A DNA stretch of 64,000 bases from Bathymodiolus brooksi. Taxonomy: Eukaryota; Mollusca; Bivalvia; Mytilida; Modiolidae. Of this stretch, positions 38,112 to 52,171 are shown piece after piece. The notes below the pieces were generated by a model. It had not been told where the DNA came from and did not search any database. It saw nothing but the letters and a program-made list of their open reading frames with translations. The stretch is from contig OY804585.1 of the NCBI GenBank assembly GCA_963680875.1, positions 43,693,414-43,757,413 on the forward strand. The letters run 5' to 3'. Position numbers and translations under genes: made by a program. Numbering within the stretch: the first letter of the stretch is position 1; each line of letters begins with the position of its first letter.

Positions 38112-38949
38112 GGAATTAGGATAATATGTCCCAGTGGAGAAATGTGTCTACCTCGGAATTAGGATAATATGTCTAAGTGGAGAAACGTATCTACCTCGGA
38201 ATTAGGATAATATATCCCAGTGGTGAAATGTGTCTCTCTCGTAATTAGGATAATATGTCCGAGTGGAGAAATGTGTCTTCCTCGGAAATAGGATAATATG
38301 TCCCAGTGGAGAAACGTGTCTACCTCGGAATTAGGATAATATGTCCCAGTGGAGAAACGTGTCTACCTCGGAATTAGGATACTATGTCCGAGTGGAGAAA
38401 TGTGTCTTCCTCGGAAATAGGATAATATGTCCCAGTGGAGAAACGTGTCTACCTCGGAATTAGGATAATATGTCCCAATGGAGAAATGTGTCTACCTGGG
38501 AATTAGGATAATATATCCCAGTGGAGAAACGTGTTTACCTCGGAATTAGGATACTATGTCCCAGTGGGGAAATGTGTCTACCTCGGAATTAGGATAATAT
38601 GTCCGAGTGGAGAAATGTGTATACCTCGGAATTAGGTTAATATGTCCCAGTGGAGAAACGTGTGTACCTCGGAATTAGGATAATATGTCCCAGTGGAGAA
38701 AGGTGTCTACCTCGGAATTAGGATAATATGTCCGAGTGGAGAAACGTGTCTACATCGGAATTAGGATAATATGTCCCAGTGGAGAAATGTGTCTACCTCG
38801 ATATTAGGATAATATGTCCCAGTGGAGAAATGTGTCTACCTCGGAATTAGGATAATATGTCTGAGTGGAGAAACCTGTCTACCTAGGAATTAGGATAATA
38901 TGTCCCAGTGGAGAAATGTGTTTACCTCGGAATTAGGATAATATGTCCG

Positions 38950-41651
38950 AGTGGAGAAATGTGTCTACCTCGGAAATAGGATAATATGTCCGAGTGAAGA
39001 AACGTGTCTACCTCGGAATTAGGATAATATGTCCCAGTGGAGAAACGTGTCTACCTCGGAATTAGGATAATATGTCTGAGTGGAGAAACGTGTGTACCTC
39101 GGAATTAAGATAATATGTCCCAGTGGAGAAAGGTGTCTACCTCGGAATTATGATAATATGTCCCAGTGGAGAAACGTGTCTACCTCGGAATTAGGATAAT
39201 ATGTCCCAGTGGAGAAACTTGTCTACCTCGGAATTAGGATAATATGTCCCTGTGGAGAAATGTGTCTACCTCGGAATTAGGATAATATGTCTGAGTGGAG
39301 AAACGTGTCTACCTCGGAATTAGGATAATATGTCCCGGTGGAGAAATGTGTTTACCTCGGAATTAGGATAATATGTCCCAGTGGAGAAATGTGTCTACCT
39401 CGGAAATAGGATAATATGTCCCAGTGGAAAAACGTGTCTACCTCGGAATTAGGATAATATGTCCCAGTGGATAAATGTGTCTACCTCGGAATTAGGATAA
39501 TATGTCCGAGTGGAGAAATGTGTCTACCTCGGAAATAGGATAATATGTCCGAGTGGAGAAATGTGTCTACCTCGGAAATAGGATAATATGTCCCAGTGGA
39601 GAAATGTGTCTACCTGGAATTAAGATAATATTTCCGAGTGGAGAAACGTGTCTCCCTCGGAATTATGATAATATGTCCCAATGGAGAAATGTGTCTACCT
39701 GGGAATTAGGATAATATGTCCCAGTGGAGAAACGTGTTTACCTCGGAATTAGGATAATATGTCCCAGTGGGGAAATGTGTCTACCTCGGAATTAGGATAA
39801 TATGTCCCATTGGAGAAATGTGTATACCTCGGAATTAGGTTAATATGTCCCAATGGAGAAACGTGTCTACCTCGGAATTAGGATAATATGTCCCAGTGGA
39901 GAAACGTGTTTACCTCGGAATTAGAATAATATGTCCCAGTGGAGAAAGGTGTCTACCTCGGAATTAGGATAATATGTCCCAGTGGAGAAACGTGTCTACC
40001 TCGGAATTAGGATAATATGTCCCAGTGGAGAAAAGTGTCTACCTCGGAATTAGGATAATATGTCCCAGTGGAGAAATGTGTCTACCTCGGAATTAGGATA
40101 ATATGTCTGAGTGGAGAAACGTGTCTACCTCGGAATTAGGATAATATGTCCCAGTGGCGAAACGTTTCTACCTCGGAATTAGGTTAATATGTCCCAGTGG
40201 AGAAACGTGTGTACCTCGGAATTAAGATAATATGTCCCAGTGGTGAAAGGTGTCTACCTCGGAATTAGGATAATATGTCCCAGTGGAGAAACGTGTCTAC
40301 CTCGGAATTAGGATAATATGTCCCAGTGGAGAAACGTGTCTACCTCGGAATTAGGATAATATGTCCCAGTGGAGAAATATGTCTACCTCGGAATTAGGAT
40401 AATATGTCTGAGTGGAGAAACGTGTCTACCTCGGAATTAGGATAATATGTCCCAGTAGAGAAATGTGTTTACCTCGGAATTAGGATAATATGTCCCAGTG
40501 GAGAAATGTGTCTACCTCGGAAATAGGATAATATGTCCCAGTGGAGAAATGTGTCTACCTGGAATTAGGATAATATGTCCCAGTGGAGAAACGTGTCTCC
40601 CTCGAATTAGGATAATATGTCCCAATGGAGAAATGTGTCTACCTGGGAATTAGGATAATATGTCCCAGTGGAGAAACGTGTTTACCTCGGAATTAGGATA
40701 ATATGTCCCAGTGGGGAAATGTGTCTACCTCGGAATTAGGATAATATGTCCCAGTGGAGAAATGTGTATACCTCGGAATTAGGTTAATATGTCCCAATGG
40801 AGAAACGTGTCTACCTCGGAATTAGGATATTATGTCCCAGTGGAGAAACGTGTGTACCTCGGAATTAGGATAATATGTCCCAGTGATGAAAGGTGTCTAC
40901 CTCGGAATTAGGATAATATGTCCGAGTGGAGAAACGTGTCTACCTCGGAATTAGGATAATATGTCCCAGTGGAGAAACGTGTCTACCTCGGAATTAGGAT
41001 AATGTGTCCCAGTGGAGAAATGTGTTTACCTCGGAATTAGGATAATATGTCTGAGTGGAGAAACGTGTCTACCTGGGAATTAGGATAATATGTCCCAGTG
41101 GAGAAATGTGTTTACCTCGGAATTAGGATAATATATCCCAGTGGAGAAATGTGTCTACCTCGGAAATAGAATAATATGTCCCAGTGGAGAAACGTGTCTA
41201 CCTCGGAATTAGGATAATATGTCCCAGTGGAGAAACGTGTCTACCTCGGAATTAGGATAATATGTCCCAGTGGAGAAACGTGTGTACCTCGGAATTAAGA
41301 TAATATGTCCCAGTGGAGAAAGGTGTCTACCTCGGAATTAGGATAATATGTTCCAGTGGAGAAACGTGTCTACCTCGGAATTAGGATAATATGTCCCAGT
41401 GGAGAAATGTGTCTACCTCGGAATTAGGATAATATGTCTGAGTGGAGAAACGTGTCTACCTCGGATTTAGGATAATATGTCCCAGTGGAGAAATGTGTTT
41501 ACCTCGGAATTAGGATAATATGTCCCAGTGGAGAAATGTGTCTACCTCGGAAATAGGATAATATGTCCCAGTGGAAAAACGTGTCTACCTCGGAATTAGG
41601 ATAATATGTCCCAGTGGAGAAATGTGTCTACCTCGGAATTAGGATAATATG
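38950..41651. repeat. Higher-order repeat I-a (about 2.7 kb)
   Basis: The array returns to well-homogenised monomers like those of region A. AATATTTCCGAG occurs with TTTCCG at 39,631, and GATGAAAGG variant CAGTGATGAA at 40,881. From about 39,435 to 41,130 the order matches 42,569-44,270 at offsets of 3,134-3,135 bp. Other markers are CAGTGGATAAATG near 39,469, CTCGGAATTATGATAAT near 39,657 and GTGGCGAAACGTTTC near 40,154. Confidence 0.72.
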
Positions 41652-44270
41652 TCCGAGTGGAGAAATGTGTCTACCTCGGAAATAGGATAATATGTCCCAG
41701 TGGAGAAATGTGTCTACCTGGAATTAGGATAATATGTCCGAGTGGAGAAACGTGTCTCCCTCGAATTAGGATAATATGTCCCAATGGAGAAATGTGTCTA
41801 CCTGGGAATTAGGATAATATATCCCAGTGGAGAAACGTGTTTACCTCGGAATTAGGATAATATGTCCCAGTGGGGAAATGTGTCTACCTCGGAATTAGGA
41901 TAATATGTCTGAGTGGAGAAATGTGTATACCTCGGAATTAGGTTAATATGTCCCAATGGAGAAAGGTGTCTACCTCGGAATTAGGATAATATGTCCCAGT
42001 GGAGAAACGTGTGTACCTCGGAATTAGGATAATATGTCCCAGTGGAGAAAGGTGTCTACCTCGGAATTAGGATAATATGTCCCAGTGGAGAAACGTGTCT
42101 ACCTCGGAATTAGGATAATATGTCCCAGTGGAGAAATGTGTCTACCTCGGAATTAGGATAATATGTCTGAGTGGAGAAACGTGTCTACCTCGGAATTAGG
42201 ATAATATGTCCCAGTGGAGAAATGTGTTTACCTCGGAATTAGGATAATATGTCCCAGTGGAGAAATGTGTCTACCTCGGAAATAGGATAATATGTCCGAG
42301 TGGATAAACGTGTCTACCTCGGAATTAGGATAATATGTCCCAGTGGAGAAACGTGTCTACCTCGGAATTAGGATAATATGTCCCAGTGGAGAAACGTGTG
42401 TACCTCGGAATTAAGATAATATGTCCCAGTGGAGAAAGGTGTCTACCTCGGAATTAGGATAATATGTCCCAGTGGAGAAACGTGTCTACCTCGGAATTAG
42501 GATAATATGTCCCAGTGGATAAGCGTGTCTACCTCGGAAATAGGATAATATGTCTGAGTGGAGAAACGTGTCTACCTCGGAATTAGGATAATATGTCCCA
42601 GTGGATAAATGTGTCTACCTCGGAATTAGGATAATATGTCCGAGTGGAGAAATGTGTCTACCTCGGAAATAGGATAATATGTCCGAGTGGAGAAATGTGT
42701 CTACCTCGGAAATAGGATAATATGTCCCAGTGGAGAAATGTGTCTACCTGGAATTAAGATAATATTTCCGAGTGGAGAAACGTGTCTCCCTCGGAATTAT
42801 GATAATATGTCCCAATGGAGAAATGTGTCTACCTGGGAATTAGGATAATATGTCCCAGTGGAGAAACGTGTTTACCTCGGAATTAGGATAATATGTCCCA
42901 GTGGGGAAATGTGTCTACCTCGGAATTAGGATAATATGTCCCATTGGAGAAATGTGTATACCTCGGAATTAGGTTAATATGTCCCAATGGAGAAACGTGT
43001 CTACCTCGGAATTAGGATAATATGTCCCAGTGGAGAAACGTGTTTACCTCGGAATTAGAATAATATGTCTCAGTGGAGAAAGGTGTCTACCTCGGAATTA
43101 GGATAATATGTCCCAGTGGAGAAACGTGTCTACCTCGGAATTAGGATAATATGTCCCAGTGGAGAAAAGTGTCTACCTCGGAATTAGGATAATATGTCCC
43201 AGTGGAGAAATGTGTCTACCTCGGAATTAGGATAATATGTCTGAGTGGAGAAACGTGTCTACCTCGGAATTAGGATAATATGTCCCAGTGGCGAAACGTT
43301 TCTACCTCGGAATTAGGTTAATATGTCCCAGTGGAGAAACGTGTGTACCTCGGAATTAAGATAATATGTCCCAGTGGTGAAAGGTGTCTACCTCGGAATT
43401 AGGATAATATCTCCCAGTGGAGAAACGTGTCTACCTCGGAATTAGGATAATATGTCCCAGTGGAGAAACGTGTCTACCTCGGAATTAGGATAATATGTCC
43501 CAGTGGAGAAATATGTCTACCTCGGAATTAGGATAATATGTCTGAGTGGAGAAACGTGTCTACCTCGGAATTAGGATAATATGTCCCAGTAGAGAAATGT
43601 GTTTACCTCGGAATTAGGATAATATGTCCCAGTGGAGAAATGTGTCTACCTCGGAAATAGGATAATATGTCCCAGTGGAGAAATGTGTCTACCTCGGAAT
43701 TAGGATAATATGTCCCAGTGGAGAAACGTGTCTCCCTCGAATTAGGATAATATGTCCCAATGGAGAAATGTGTCTACCTGGGAATTAGGATAATATGTCC
43801 CAGTGGAGAAACGTGTTTACCTCGGAATTAGGATAATATGTCCCAGTGGGGAAATGTGTCTACCTCGGAATTAGGATAATATGTCCCAGTGGAGAAATGT
43901 GTATACCTCGGAATTAGGTTAATATGTCCCAATGGAGAAACGTGTCTACCTCGGAATTAGGATATTATGTCCCAGTGGAGAAACGTGTGTACCTCGGAAT
44001 TAGGATAATATGTCCCAGTGATGAAAGGTGTCTACCTCGGAATTAGGATAATATGTCCGAGTGGAGAAACGTGTCTACCTCGGAATTAGGATAATATGTC
44101 CCAGTGGAGAAACGTGTCTACCTCGGAATTAGGATAATGTGTCCCAGTGGAGAAATGTGTTTACCTCGGAATTAGGATAATATGTCTGAGTGGAGAAACG
44201 TGTCTACCTCGGAATTAGGATAATATGTCCCAGTGGAGAAATGTGTTTACCTCGGAATTAGGATAATATG
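41652..44270. repeat. Higher-order repeat I-b (61 monomers, 2,619 bp)
   Basis: Markers TTTCCG 42,765, CAGTGATGAA 44,016 and GTGGATAAGCG near 42,517 recur 2,618-2,619 bp downstream. Private changes are CTCGGAAATAGG directly after the ATAAGCG monomer, CCGAGTGGATAAACG near 42,297, TCTCAGTGG near 43,069, ATCTCCCAG near 43,410 (shared with I-c) and a full-length CCTCGGAATT near 43,691, where sister copies have the 42-bp CCTGGAATT. That extra base explains the 1-bp offset change. Confidence 0.75.
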
Positions 44271-46934
44271 TCCGAGTGGAGAAATGTGTCTACCTCGGAA
44301 ATAGGATAATATGTCCCAGTGGAGAAATGTGTCTACCTGGAATTAGGATAATATGTCCGAGTGGAGAAACGTGTCTCCCTCGAATTAGGATAATATGTCC
44401 CAATGGAGAAATGTGTCTACCTGGGAATTAGGATAATATATCCCAGTGGAGAAACGTGTTTACCTCGGAATTAGGATAATATGTCCCAGTGGGGAAATGT
44501 GTCTACCTCGGAATTAGGATAATATGTCTGAGTGGAGAAATGTGTATACCTCGGAATTAGGTTAATATGTCCCAATGGAGAAAGGTGTCTACCTCGGAAT
44601 TAGGATAATATGTCCCAGTGGAGAAACGTGTGTACCTCGGAATTAGGATAATATGTCCCAGTGGAGAAAGGTGTCTACCTCGGAATTAGGATAATATGTC
44701 CCAGTGGAGAAACGTGTCTACCTCGGAATTAGGATAATATGTCCCAGTGGAGAAATGTGTCTACCTCGGAATTAGGATAATATGTCTGAGTGGAGAAATG
44801 TGTCTACCTCGGAATTAGGATAATATGTCCCAGTGGAGAAATGTGTTTACCTCGGAATTAGGATAATATGTCCCAGTGGAGAAATGTGTCTACCTCGGAA
44901 ATAGGATAATATGTCCGAGTGGAGAAACGTGTCTACCTCGGAATTAGGATAATATGTCCCAGTGGAGAAACGTGTCTACCTCGGAATTAGGATAATATGT
45001 CCCAGTGGAGAAACGTGTGTACCTCGGAATTAAGATAATATGTCCCAGTGGAGAAAGGTGTCTACCTCGGAATTAGGATAATATGTCCCAGTGGAGAAAC
45101 GTGTCTACCTCGGAATTAGGATAATATGTCCCAGTGGATAAGCGTGTCTACCTCGGAATTAGGATAATATGTCTGAGTGGAGAAACGTGTCTACCTCGGA
45201 ATTAGGATAATATGTCCCAGTGGATAAATGTGTCTACCTCGGAATTAGGATAATATGTCCGAGTGGAGAAATGTGTCTACCTCGGAAATAGGATAATATG
45301 TCCGAGTGGAGAAATGTGTCTACCTCGGAAATAGGATAATATGTCCCAGTGGAGAAATGTGTCTACCTGGAATTAAGATAATATTTCCGAGTGGAGAAAC
45401 GTGTCTCCCTCGGAATTATGATAATATGTCCCAATGGAGAAATGTGTCTACCTGGGAATTAGGATAATATGTCCCAGTGGAGAAACGTGTTTACCTCGGA
45501 ATTAGGATAATATGTCCCAGTGGGGAAATGTGTCTACCTCGGAATTAGGATAATATGTCCCATTGGAGAAATGTGTATACCTCGGAATTAGGTTAATATG
45601 TCCCAATGGAGAAACGTGTCTACCTCGGAATTAGGATAATATGTCCCAGTGGAGAAACGTGTTTACCTCGGAATTAGAATAATATGTCCCAGTGGAGAAA
45701 GGTGTCTACCTCGGAATTAGGATAATATGTCCCAGTGGAGAAACGTGTCTACCTCGGAATTAGGATAATATGTCCCAGTGGAGAAAAGTGTCTACCTCGG
45801 AATTAGGATAATATGTCCCAGTGGAGAAATGTGTCTACCTCGGAATTAGGATAATATGTCTGAGTGGAGAAACGTGTCTACCTCGGAATTAGGATAATAT
45901 GTCCCAGTGGCGAAACGTTTCTACCTCGGAATTAGGTTAATATGTCCCAGTGGAGAAACGTGTGTACCTCGGAATTAAGATAATATGTCCCAGTGGTGAA
46001 AGGTGTCTACCTCGGAATTAGGATAATATCTCCCAGTGGAGAAACGTGTCTACCTCGGAATTAGGATAATATGTCCCAGTGGAGAAACGTGTCTACCTCG
46101 GAATTAGGATAATATGTCCCAGTGGAGAAATATGTCTACCTCGGAATTAGGATAATATGTCTGAGTGGAGAAACGTGTCTACCTCGGAATTAGGATAATA
46201 TGTCCCAGTAGAGAAATGTGTTTACCTCGGAATTAGGATAATATGTCCTAGTGGAGAAATGTGTCTACCTCGGAAATAGGATAATATGTCCCAGTGGAGA
46301 AATGTGTCTACCTGGAATTAGGATAATATGTCCCAGTGGAGAAACGTGTCTCCCTCGAATTAGGATAATATGTCCCAATGGAGAAATGTGTCTACCTGGG
46401 AATTAGGATAATATGTCCCAGTGGAGAAACGTGTTTACCTCGGAATTAGGATAATATGTCCCAGTGGGGAAATGTGTCTACCTCGGAATTAGGATAATAT
46501 GTCCCAGTGGAGAAATGTGTATACCTCGGAATTAGGTTAATATGTCCCAATGGAGAAACGTGTCTACCTCGGAATTAGGATATTATGTCCCAGTGGAGAA
46601 ACGTGTGTACCTCGGAATTAGGATAATATGTCCCAGTGATGAAAGGTGTCTACCTCGGAATTAGGATAATATGTCCGAGTGGAGAAACGTGTCTACCTCG
46701 GAATTAGGATAATATGTCCCAGTGGAGAAACGTGTCTACCTCGGAATTAGGATAATGTGTCCCAGTGGAGAAATGTGTTTACCTCGGAATTAGGATAATA
46801 TGTCTGAGTGGAGAAACGTGTCTACCTCGGAATTAGGATAATATGTCCCAGTGGAGAAATGTGTTTACCTCGGAATTAGGATAATATGTCCCAGTGGAGA
46901 AATGTGTCTACCTCGGAAATAGAATAATATGTCC
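44271..46934. repeat. Higher-order repeat I-c (about 2.6 kb)
   Basis: Copy of I-b at offset 2,619, then 2,618 bp, up to about 46,888: TTTCCG 45,384, CAGTGATGAA 46,634, and ATCTCCCAG near 46,028, shared only with I-b. The last bases lead into the 5.2-kb super-repeat. Spacing to the next copy of the same landmarks is 2,532 bp (47,916 and 49,166). Confidence 0.75.
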
Positions 46935-49900
46935 CAGTGGAGAAACGTGTCTACCTCGGAATTAGGATAATATGTCCCAGTGGAGAAACGTGTCTACCTC
47001 GGAATTAGGATAATATGTCCCAGTGGAGAAATGTGTCTACCTCGGAATTAGGATAATATGTCTGAGTGGAGAAACGTGTCTACCTCGGATTTAGGATAAT
47101 ATGTCCCAGTGGAGAAATGTGTTTACCTCGGAATTAGGATAATATGTCCCAGTGGAGAAATGTGTCTACCTCGGAAATAGGATAATATGTCCCAGTGGAA
47201 AAACATGTCTACCTCGGAATTAGGATAATATGTCCCAGTGGAGAAATGTGTCTACCTCGGAATTAGGATAATATGTCCGAGTGGAGAAATGTGTCTACCT
47301 CGGAAATAGGATAATATGTCCCAGTGGAGAAATGTGTCTACCTGGAATTAGGATAATATGTCCGAGTGGAGAAACGTGTCTCCCTCGAATTAGGATAATA
47401 TGTCCCAATGGAGAAATGTGTCTACCTGGGAATTAGGATAATATATCCCAGTGGAGAAACGTGTTTACCTCGGAATTAGGATAATATGTCCCAGTGGGGA
47501 AATGTGTCTACCTCGGAATTAGGATAATATGTCCCAGTGGAGAAACGTGTGTACCTCGGAATTAAGATAATATGTCCCAGTGGAGAAAGGTGTCTACCTC
47601 GGAATTAGGATAATATGTCCCAGTGGAGAAACGTGTCTACCTCGGAATTAGGATAATATGTCCCAGTGGATAAGCGTGTCTACCTCGGAATTAGGATAAT
47701 ATGTCTGAGTGGAGAAACGTGTCTACCTCGGAATTAGGATAATATGTCCCAGTGGATAAATGTGTCTACCTCGGAATTAGGATAATATGTCCGAGTGGAG
47801 AAATGTGTCTACCTCGGAAATAGGATAATATGTCCGAGTGGAGAAATGTGTCTACCTCGGAAATAGGATAATATGTCCCAGTGGAGAAATGTGTCTACCT
47901 GGAATTAAGATAATATTTCCGAGTGGAGAAACGTGTCTCCCTCGGAATTATGATAATATGTCCCAATGGAGAAATGTGTCTACCTGGGAATTAGGATAAT
48001 ATGTCCCAGTGGAGAAACGTGTTTACCTCGGAATTAGGATAATATGTCCCAGTGGGGAAATGTGTCTACCTCCGAATTAGGATAATATGTCCCATTGGAG
48101 AAATGTGTATACCTCGGAATTAGGTTAATATGTCCCAATGGAGAAACGTGTCTACCTCGGAATTAGGATAATATGTCCCAGTGGAGAAACGTGTTTACCT
48201 CGGAATTCGAATAATATGTCCCAGTGGAGAAAGGTGTCTACCTCGGAATTAGGATAATATGTCCCAGTGGAGAAACGTGTCTACCTCGGAATTAGGATAA
48301 TATGTCCCAGTGGAGAAAAGTGTCTACCTCGGAATTAGGATAATATGTCCCAGTGGAGAAATGTGTCTACCTCGGAATTAGGATAATATGTCTGAGTGGA
48401 GAAACGTGTCTACCTCGGAATTAGGATAATATGTCCCAGTGGCGAAACGTTTCTACCTCGGAATTAGGTTAATATGTCCCAGTGGAGAAACGTGTGTACC
48501 TCGGAATTAAGATAATATGTCCCAGTGGTGAAAGGTGTCTACCTCGGAATTAGGATAATATGTCCCAGTGGAGAAACGTGTCTACCTCGGAATTAGGATA
48601 ATATGTCCCAGTGGAGAAACGTGTCTACCTCGGAATTAGGATAATATGTCCCAGTGGAGAAATATGTCTACCTCGGAATTAGGATAATATGTCTGAGTGG
48701 AGAAACGTGTCTACCTCGGAATTAGGATAATATGTCCCAGTAGAGAAATGTGTTTACCTCGGAATTAGGATAATATGTCCCAGTGGAGAAATGTGTCTAC
48801 CTCGGAAATAGGATAATATGTCCCAGTGGAGAAATGTGTCTACCTGGAATTAGGATAATATGTCCCAGTGGAGAAACGTGTCTCCCTCGAATTAGGATAA
48901 TATGTCCCAATGGAGAAATGTGTCTACCTGGGAATTAGGATAATATGTCCCAGTGGAGAAACGTGTTTACCTCGGAATTAGGATAATATGTCCCAGTGGG
49001 GAAATGTGTCTACCTCGGAATTAGGATAATATGTCCCAGTGGAGAAATGTGTATACCTCGGAATTAGGTTAATATGTCCCAATGGAGAAACGTGTCTACC
49101 TCGGAATTAGGATATTATGTCCCAGTGGAGAAACGTGTGTACCTCGGAATTAGGATAATATGTCCCAGTGATGAAAGGTGTCTACCTCGGAATTAGGATA
49201 ATATGTCCGAGTGGAGAAACGTGTCTACCTCGGAATTAGGATAATATGTCCCAGTGGAGAAACGTGTCTACCTCGGAATTAGGATAATGTGTCCCAGTGG
49301 AGAAATGTGTTTACCTCGGAATTAGGATAATATGTCTGAGTGGAGAAACGTGTCTACCTCGGAATTAGGATAATATGTCCCAGTGGAGAAATGTGTTTAA
49401 CTCGGAATTAGGATAATATGTCCCAGTGGAGAAATGTGTCTACCTCGGAAATAGAATAATATGTCCCAGTGGAGAAACGTGTCTACCTCGGAATTAGGAT
49501 AATATGTCCCAGTGGAGAAACGTGTCTACCTCGGAATTAGGATAATATGTCCCAGTGGAGAAACGTGTGTACCTCGGAATTAAGATAATATGTCCCAGTG
49601 GAGAAAGGTGTCTACCTCGGAATTAGGATAATATGTTCCAGTGGAGAAACGTGTCTACCTCGGAATTAGGATAATATGTCCCAGTGGAGAAACGTGTCTA
49701 CCTCGGAATTAGGATAATATGTCCCAGTGGAGAAATGTGTCTACCTCGGAATTAGGATAATATGTCTGAGTGGAGAAACGTGTCTACCTCGGATTTAGGA
49801 TAATATGTCCCAGTGGAGAAATGTGTTTACCTCGGAATTAGGATAATATGTCCCAGTGGAGAAATGTGTCTACCTCGGAAATAGGATAATATGTCCCAGT

Positions 49901-52171
49901 GGAAAAACGTGTCTACCTCGGAATTAGGATAATATGTCCCAGTGGAGAAATGTGTCTACCTCGGAATTAGGATAATATGTCCGAGTGGAGAAATGTGTCT
50001 ACCTCGGAAATAGGATAATATGTCCCAGTGGAGAAATGTGTCTACCTGGAATTAGGATAATATGTCCGAGTGGAGAAACGTGTCTCCCTCGAATTAGGAT
50101 AATATGTCCCAATGGAGAAATGTGTCTACCTGGGAATTAGGATAATATATCCCAGTGGAGAAACGTGTTTACCTCGGAATTAGGATAATATGTCCCAGTG
50201 GGGAAATGTGTCTACCTCGGAATTAGGATAATATGTCCCAGTGGAGAAATGTGTATACCTCGGAATTAGGTTAATATGTCCCAATGGAGAAAGGTGTCTA
50301 CCTCGGAATTAGGATAATATGTCCCAGTGGAGAAACGTGTGTACCTCGGAATTAGGATAATATGTCCCAGTGGAGAAAGGTGTCTACCTCGGAATTAGGA
50401 TAATATGTCCCAGTGGAGAAACGTGTCTACCTCGGAATTAGGATAATATGTCCCAGTGGAGAAATGTGTCTACCTCGGAATTAGGATAATATGTCTGAGT
50501 GGAGAAACGTGTCTACCTCGGAATTAGGATAATATGTCCCAGTGGAGAAATGTGTTTACCTCGGAATTAGGATAATATGTCCCAGTGGAGAAATGTGTCT
50601 ACCTCGGAAATAGGATAATATGTCCGAGTGGAGAAACGTGTCTACCTCGGAATTAGGATAATATGTCCCAGTGGAGAAACGTGTCTACCTCGGAATTAGG
50701 ATAATATGTCCCAGTGGAGAAACGTGTGTACCTCGGAATTAAGATAATATGTCCCACTGGAGAAAGGTGTCTACCTCGGAATTAGGATAATATGTCCCAG
50801 TGGAGAAACGTGTCTACCTCGGAATTAGGATAATATGTCCCAGTGGATAAGCGTGTCTACCTCGGAATTAGGATAATATGTCTGAGTGGAGAAACGTGTC
50901 TACCTCGGAATTAGGATAATATGTCCCAGTGGAGAAATGTGTTTACCTCGGAATTAGGATAATATGTCCCAGTGGAGAAATGTGTCTACCTCGGAATTAG
51001 GATAATATGTCTGAGTGGAGAAACGTGTCTACCTCGGAATTAGGATAATATATCCCAGTGGATAAATGTGTTTACCTCGGAATTAGGATAATATGTCCCA
51101 GTGGAGAAATGTGTCTACCTCGGAAATAGGATAATATGTCCCAGTGGAGAAACGTGTCTACCTCGGAATTAGGATAATATGTCCCAGTGGAGAAATATGT
51201 CTACCTCGGAATTAGGATAATATGTCTGAGTGGAGAAACGTGTCTACCTCGGAATTAGGATAATATGTCCCAGTAGAGAAATGTGTTTACCTCGGAATTA
51301 GGATAATATGTCCCAGTGGAGAAATGTGTCTACCTCGGAAATAGGATAATATGTCCCAGTGGAGAAATGTGTCTACCTGGAATTAGGATAATATGTCCCA
51401 GTGGAGAAACGTGTCTCCCTCGAATTAGGATAATATGTCCCAATGGAGAAATGTGTCTACCTGGGAATTAGGATAATATGTCCCAGTGGAGAAACGTGTT
51501 TACCTCGGAATTAGGATAATATGTCCCAGTGGGGAAATGTGTCTACCTCGGAATTAGGATAATATGTCCCAGTGGAGAAATGTGTATACCTCGGAATTAG
51601 GTTAATATGTCCCAATGGAGAAACGTGTCTACCTCGGAATTAGGATATTATGTCCCAGTGGAGAAACGTGTGTACCTCGGAATTAGGATAATATGTCCCA
51701 GTGATGAAAGGTGTCTACCTCGGAATTAGGATAATATGTCCGAGTGGAGAAACGTGTCTACCTCGGAATTAGGATAATATGTCCCAGTGGAGAAACGTGT
51801 CTACCTCGGAATTAGGATAATGTGTCCCAGTGGAGAAATGTGTTTACCTCGGAATTAGGATAATATGTCTGAGTGGAGAAACGTGTCTACCTCGGAATTA
51901 GGATAATATGTCCCAGTGGAGAAATGTGTTTACCTCGGAATTAGGATAATATGTCCCAGTGGAGAAATGTGTCTACCTCGGAAATAGAATAATATGTCCC
52001 AGTGGAGAAACGTGTCTACCTCGGAATTAGGATAATATGTCCCAGTGGAGAAACGTGTCTACCTCGGAATTAGGATAATATGTCCCAGTGGAGAAACGTG
52101 TGTACCTCGGAATTAAGATAATATGTCCCAGTGGAGAAAGGTGTCTACCTCGGAATTAGGATAATATGTTC
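46935..52171. repeat. Super-repeat J1 (5,237 bp)
   Basis: Left copy of a 5,237-bp unit of about 122 monomers. It is built from two related roughly 2.53-kb halves: CAGTGATGAA at 49,166 and 51,699, 2,533 bp apart. The second half lacks the AATATTTCCGAG block. Markers shared with J2 at exactly 5,237 bp are CTCGGATTTAGG near 47,084, AAAAACATG ending at 47,206, TTTCCG 47,916, GGAATTCGAATAAT at 48,202, CAGTGATGAA 49,166 and ATATCCCAGTGGATAAATG near 51,050. Private changes are CTCCGAATTAGG near 48,070 and GTTTAACTCGG near 49,396. Confidence 0.8.
48203..48208. other. Private GAATTC marker in J1
   Basis: GGAATTAGAATAAT, the usual reading of this monomer class, is here GGAATTCGAATAAT, giving an EcoRI hexamer. 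The same change stands at 53,440-53,445. These are the only two GAATTC hexamers I noticed in the window. They are useful as a diagnostic of the 5,237-bp super-repeat; no function is implied. Confidence 0.8.

Larger units (their letters stand above)
30439..38949. repeat. Large tandem duplication, unit G2 (8,511 bp)
   Basis: Right copy of the 9.3-kb unit, directly adjoining G1. Long stretches read identically. The only substitutions I noticed are ATATATCCC at 36,060 against ATATGTCCC at 27,549, and GGATAATATG near 37,904 against GGATACTTTG near 29,393. The extra 860 bp of G1 is absent, and one 43-bp monomer near 35,530-35,572 is added. Identity with G1 carries on a few bases past the unit into the next monomer, ending at 38,972 (CGGAAATAGG instead of CAGATATAGG). 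Confidence 0.88.

Noticed and set aside
21111..38949. Assembly artefact as the full explanation of the G1/G2 duplication
   Set aside because: The copies differ by an 860-bp segment, a 43-bp monomer and a few substitutions, which a simple duplicated contig would not show. An artefact cannot be excluded without reads.
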